Positions 60,967 to 64,000 of a DNA stretch of 64,000 nucleotides are shown here, piece by piece. Under the pieces are notes generated by a model, which was not told the origin of the DNA, ran no database searches, and saw only the letters and a list, made by a program, of their open reading frames with translations. How positions within the stretch are numbered: position 1 is the first letter of the stretch; the number at the start of each line of letters is the position of its first letter. Source of the stretch: Pseudomonadota bacterium (GTDB lineage Bacteria > Myxococcota_A > UBA796 > CAJQPC01); contig JAAESX010000100.1 in NCBI GenBank assembly GCA_024228935.1, forward strand, positions 1 through 64,000, read 5' to 3'. A program made the position numbers and the translations under genes.

Positions 60967-61431
60967 ATGTTCGTCGTGTTTGCCCTGGCTTGCTCTGGGG
61001 AGCCCGAGAACAACAAGACGTTGCTCACCTGTTCTGCCACGCGCTCCCTGGGATTCGGAGACGTGAGCTGCACCCGGATGGTCGATGACCTTCCACTCGA
61101 CTGTGGGGTCGAGGCTCCCTCGTGCGACCAACATATCGGGCCGAACCTCTACACGGTCTGTACCGAGCCGGAGCGCTGCGCGGTGCCGGATGACGAGCAC
61201 TGCGGCGAGCACGCCGAGGCCAACCTGGGCGCCAGCTGTTCGAAGATGGAGAAGTTCACGACGGACTGCATGACAGCCTTCGAGGAGGCCTGTCGAGCGA
61301 GCTCGAACGATGGCGCCGAGGGCTGGGTGGCCGGTCAGTGCGAGCCGAAATGGACGCTGGGCGAGTGCGAGACCTCGGCGTCGCGCGACGAGCTGGCGGT
61401 GCCCTGCTCCGAGGGCTGCGCCGAGGGTTAG
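60967..61431 (+). CDS. Cysteine-rich lipoprotein of unknown function
   Basis: 154 residues from ATG 60967 with GAGGAG 9 bases before; leader MFVVFALACSGEPE. About 14 Cys in the mature part (LTCSATRSLG, VSCTRM, LDCGVEAPSC, VCTEPERCAVPDDEHCG, ECETS, PCSEGCAEG) indicate a disulfide-rich fold. No family recognised. The upstream hairpin suggests translational control. Confidence 0.72.
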   Translation: MFVVFALACSGEPENNKTLLTCSATRSLGFGDVSCTRMVDDLPLDCGVEAPSCDQHIGPNLYTVCTEPERCAVPDDEHCGEHAEANLGASCSKMEKFTTDCMTAFEEACRASSNDGAEGWVAGQCEPKWTLGECETSASRDELAVPCSEGCAEG

Positions 61432-61478
61432 TCCGGTCGCGGAGGTGACCTCTGGACACGGTCGGTCTGAAGCGGGTC

Positions 61479-61928
61479 ATGCGGCAACACGAGGCCTTCT
61501 GGGCCGCGCTCGCCGCCGACGCCTGGCATCCCGACGAGGCCTTCCGGCTGCGCTCGCTGATGAAGGCGCAGTCGGCGCTCGAGCTGTTGCTCGAGCGGAT
61601 GGGCCATGGCCCCGAGGCGGGTGACTCGATGGCGCGGCGCCTCTCGCGGGCGTCGCACCACTTCCGCGCGGACGTCCAGGTGTCCGAGGTGAAGTCGGCC
61701 ACGCGTCAGAGGAACCGGCTGGTGCACGAGGCGGCCTCGACCTCGACGCCGGACGGGCGCATGTGCGCGAGCCTGGTCCGGGTGTACCGCGACGCGTTCC
61801 TGGCCCTGCGGGATGCCTGCGTCCGAGCAGCCTGGCTCGACCTGGAGCATCGGGCCCAGGACCCGTCTCTCGCCCGTCGGGACGCCGAGCTCGACGCGGC
61901 CGACGACGAGCCCGAGGACGACTGGTAG
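61479..61928 (+). CDS. Small helical protein with HEPN-like R-x4-H motif
   Basis: 149 residues, predicted all-helical, cytoplasmic. RNRLVHEAA gives the R-x4-H (RN...H) signature used by HEPN-fold RNases and HEPN-like proteins, but the same motif can occur by chance in helical proteins. Start ATG 61479 (MRQHEAFWAALAADAW) is taken; the frame is open upstream. The C-terminus is acidic. Function uncertain. It ends one base before the convergent P450 gene. Confidence 0.5.
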   Translation: MRQHEAFWAALAADAWHPDEAFRLRSLMKAQSALELLLERMGHGPEAGDSMARRLSRASHHFRADVQVSEVKSATRQRNRLVHEAASTSTPDGRMCASLVRVYRDAFLALRDACVRAAWLDLEHRAQDPSLARRDAELDAADDEPEDDW

Positions 61929-61929
61929 G

Positions 61930-63151
61930 TCAGGCCGCGAGCCGATCCGGGTGACGACGGCGGAGCTCGACCTCGACGCCGTCGCGAGGACGGAGGGGTG
62001 ACCGAAGGGAAGACGTCCAGCTCGAAGCCCGCCACCGGAGCCAGCTCGAAGGTGCGCAGCCACTCGGCCAGGACGAGCACGGCCTCCATGCGGGCGAAGT
62101 GGTTTCCGACGCAGACGCGCTGGCCGCCGCCGAACGGGAAGAACGCGTACTTCGGGTGCTGCGGGTCCTCGAGCCATCTGTCCGGCCGGAAGGTGTCGGC
62201 CTGGGGGAACCAGCGCTCGTCGCGGTGGACGACCCACTGCGGCAACAGCAGCACGGTGCCGGCGGGGACGCGGACGTCGCCCAGGACGAAGGGCTCGGCG
62301 GCCGCTCGCCCGACGACCCAGGCCGGCGGGTACAGGCGCATCGTCTCCTGGAAGACGGCGTCGAGGAAAGGCAGGCGGCGACTGTGCATCGCGGTCAGGG
62401 GGCCCTCGCCGACGACGGCGTCGAGCTCCTGGCGGGCCCGCTCCTGGAGCCCGGGGTTCTTGGCGAGCAGCAACACCGCATAGGACAGCGCCAGCGCGGT
62501 GGTCTCGTGCCCGGCGAGGAACAGGGTGAGCATCTCGTCGCGCAGCTGGGCGTCGTCCATGCCGCGGCCCTCGTCGTCGCGGGCTGCGAGGAGTCGCGAC
62601 AGCAGGTCGCTGGCGTCCGGGTCGTGCTGGGTGCGCTTCTTGGCGACCAGCTCCTGCAGGATGGCGTGCAGCTCACGCTGGTTCCGCTCGGCGATGCGTC
62701 GCCCCTTCGTCGGGACCCACTCGGGCAGCAGGCGGCGCCACGTGTGGGTCTTCTCGTTGAAGCCGTGCATCAGCTCCTCGACCAGGGGCCCGACCCGCTC
62801 GCCGCCGGGCTCGGCCAGGTGCCTGGGTTGGAAGCTGGGCGCGATGAGCCGTCGGTTCTGGCGCCAGGTCTCACCCTCGGCGGTCAGGAGTCCCTGGCCG
62901 AGGACGTCGGAGAGACCCGCCGTGATGGGGGCCTTGATGGTCGCCTTGCGGTGCGTCACGAGGACCTGCTCGATGAGCTCGGGGTCGGTGACCACCAGCG
63001 TCTCCTGTCGACCCACGCGGAACCGGGTGACGTCGCCATGGTCGCGGGACAGCTCGGTCATGAACTCCAGCGGGCCGTCCAGGATGGCGGCCAGGTTGCC
63101 GATCAGCGGCATGGGGCGGGGTCCGGGGATGTCGGCGATCGAGCGGGTCAT
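61930..63151 (-). CDS. Cytochrome P450 with internal deletion and 3' frameshift
   Basis: From ATG 63151: IPGPRPMPLIGNLAAI at the start, I-helix AGHETTA, K-helix ETMRLYPP (ExxR), and heme-binding FGGGQRVCVGNHF. Between RHLAE and VGPLVEELMHGF about 35-45 residues normally found in this class (CYP102/110-like) appear to be missing, giving about 406 residues. At G4 61995-61998 one extra base shifts the frame; removing it gives TLRPRDGVEVELRRR and a stop at 61930. Predicted fatty acid or terpenoid hydroxylase, if functional. Divergent from a TetR-type regulator with an inverted repeat between. Confidence 0.8.
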
Positions 63152-63257
63152 CGGGCGTCCTCCTGGGGTGCAGAGAAGGTAGGACGCGCAGTCGCGCAGG
63201 GAAACTCGCGCGGTGCTCGGTCGCTCGATCGGCTCGGGGTGCGGACTGACGGCCAAG

Positions 63258-63277
63258 AACCGAGTCAGCGCTCGGTT
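63258..63277. promoter_or_regulatory. Inverted repeat, candidate TetR operator
   Basis: AACCGAG (63258-63264), spacer TCAGCG, CTCGGTT (63271-63277), lying 22 bases before the TetR ATG in the gap shared with the P450 gene. Confidence 0.55.
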
Positions 63278-63299
63278 TCTGGTCTACGCTCGCTGGCAG

Positions 63300-63690
63300 A
63301 TGAGCCGCCGCAAGCCGACCCAGGACCGCGCCGAGGCGACCGTCACGGCCATCCTCGACGCCACCGCCGAGCTGCTCGTCCGCGACGGGTACGCGAGGCC
63401 TCGACGAACCGCATCGCCAAGTGCGCTGGGGTCAGCATCGGCTCGCTCTACCATTACTTCGACGACAAGGACGCCATCGTGAAGGCGCTCGTCGAGCGGG
63501 TGGTGCAGAGGCAGCTCACGACGCTCGGCGAGTCGCTCCAGGCGTCGTTCGAGATGGACCCGGAGGAAGGGGTTCGCGCGCTGGTCCATGGCGCGCTCGA
63601 GTCGCAGAAGGTCGAAGCCGAGCTGGCCCACGTGCTGCTGCCGCAGTGCCCGCGCGAGGGGCGCGAGGACCTGGACCGAGAGTGGAAGCG
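63300..63690 (+). pseudogene. TetR-family regulator, frameshifted and truncated
   Basis: ATG 63300 starts KPTQDRAEATVTAILDATAE (helix 1 of TetR DNA-binding domains). The frame shifts near 63391 and continues in another frame with STNRIAKCAGVSIGSLYHYF, the helix-turn-helix, then ALVERVVQRQLTTLGESLQA. After LAHVLLPQCPREGREDLDREW (about 63690) the sequence runs into the antisense of the next gene, so most of the ligand domain is missing. TACGCT 63285-63290 is a possible -10. Presumed to have repressed the P450 gene and itself. Confidence 0.75.
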
Positions 63691-63954
63691 GCGGTCCAGA
63701 GCTGGCTCTTCGAGGTTGCTGGACTTCACGGTGACCGCGGCCTGCTCGCCATGCTTGTCGATGACGAACTTCAGCGTGGCGTAGCCCGCGCCCGCCTCGC
63801 ACTCGCACTCGCGGAGCGCTGGCTGGATCCGCTCGAGCGCGGCCTCGACATCCGTCCGGTCGACGGCGCCGAGGAGGATGAGGTGGTCCGTCGAGACGCC
63901 CCCCGAGCAGCAGGACTGGCCGGCGTCAGCGAGGGAGAGGAGGGCGTAGAGCAT
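63690..63954 (-). pseudogene. AgmX/PglI-type TonB-like protein, 3' end lost
   Basis: ATG 63954, signal peptide MLYALLSLADAGQSCC, then DVEAALERIQPALRECECEA, YATLKFVIDKHGEQAAVTVK, SSNLEEPALDRR. This matches the TonB-like AgmX/PglI C-terminal domain but stops matching where the last strands should follow (about 63690), at the same point where the opposite TetR gene is cut. Resembles the small proteins at 4396-5183. Confidence 0.6.
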
Positions 63955-64000
63955 GGGGGAACCGACTCGTGGCGAAGCGTTCGGTTCGTGAATGTGTGGT

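Noticed and set aside
60910..60967. Coding start at TTG 60910 giving a 173-residue product
   Set aside because: ATG 60967 gives a proper lipoprotein leader and has a Shine-Dalgarno; the upstream codons have no signal-peptide character.

Overview
The window is about 70% G+C, densely coded on both strands, and reads as chromosome of a myxobacterium or close relative (Myxococcota). The signs are many short-leader lipoproteins with Asp/Ser/Ala-rich stalks, a MYXO-CTERM-like tail (Cys, hydrophobic helix, Arg cluster) on two exported proteins, MopE-type Asp-rich repeats, AgmX/PglI-type TonB-like domains, Ser/Thr kinases with FHA partners, LVIVD propellers and Hint domains. No rRNA, tRNA, CRISPR array or complete mobile element was seen. 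The only mobile DNA recognised is the 3' end of an IS630-type transposase at the left edge.

Layout. 0-10.7 kb: IS630 remnant, Fe-S-type Rrf2 regulator, CotH-kinase lipoprotein coupled to a tubulin-tyrosine-ligase-like protein, two TonB-like small proteins, a sterol-desaturase-family membrane enzyme, a broken PAS/DHp/receiver gene, a molybdopterin oxidoreductase and a VWA lipoprotein. 10.7-20.0 kb: the most interesting block, a compact spike-and-effector module. It holds two gp5/VgrG-type spike proteins, a PAAR-like (DUF4280-type) tip that seems to carry a phage-tail lysozyme inserted inside it, a C39-like cysteine protease, a repetitive Ala/Gly-rich protein, two membrane Ser/Thr kinases and an FHA-winged-helix regulator. 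Three of its transcription units share a tandem GTCATCGG-N3-GTCATCGG box. 20-35 kb: peptidoglycan amidase, cysteine synthase, DUF2330 protein, lipoproteins, a broken serine hydrolase and methyltransferase, outer-membrane proteins, YHYH and VF530 proteins, and a lipase-like lipoprotein. 35-46 kb: MocR regulator with divergent EamA transporter, then a run of damaged genes (EamA, AMP ligase, pilin, beta-helix protein, two kinase genes), then an intact MopE/beta-helix protein. 46-64 kb: TPR protein, adenosine deaminase, lipin-type phosphatase lipoprotein, a probable selenoprotein with a UxxC thioredoxin domain, zinc-ribbon coiled-coil protein, nitrilase, LamG lipoprotein, Na+/solute symporter, Hint lipoprotein and paralogue, PhoX-like protein, small lipoproteins, cytochrome P450 with divergent TetR regulator, and a truncated AgmX-like gene at the right edge.

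How the parts may work together (inference): in the 10.7-20 kb block the kinase encoded just upstream of the FHA-winged-helix protein could phosphorylate or recruit it, and that regulator is the obvious candidate to bind the tandem boxes in front of the repetitive protein, the protease operon and the spike operon. The sheath, tube and baseplate genes that would complete an injection machine are not here.

An unusual number of genes are frameshifted, internally deleted or truncated at head-to-head or tail-to-tail junctions. Some shifts sit in G/C homopolymers and may be sequencing errors; others look like true deletions or misjoins. Many first genes of transcription units lack a Shine-Dalgarno sequence and instead have a TANNNT-like -10 hexamer 5-9 bases before the start codon, suggesting widespread leaderless mRNAs.
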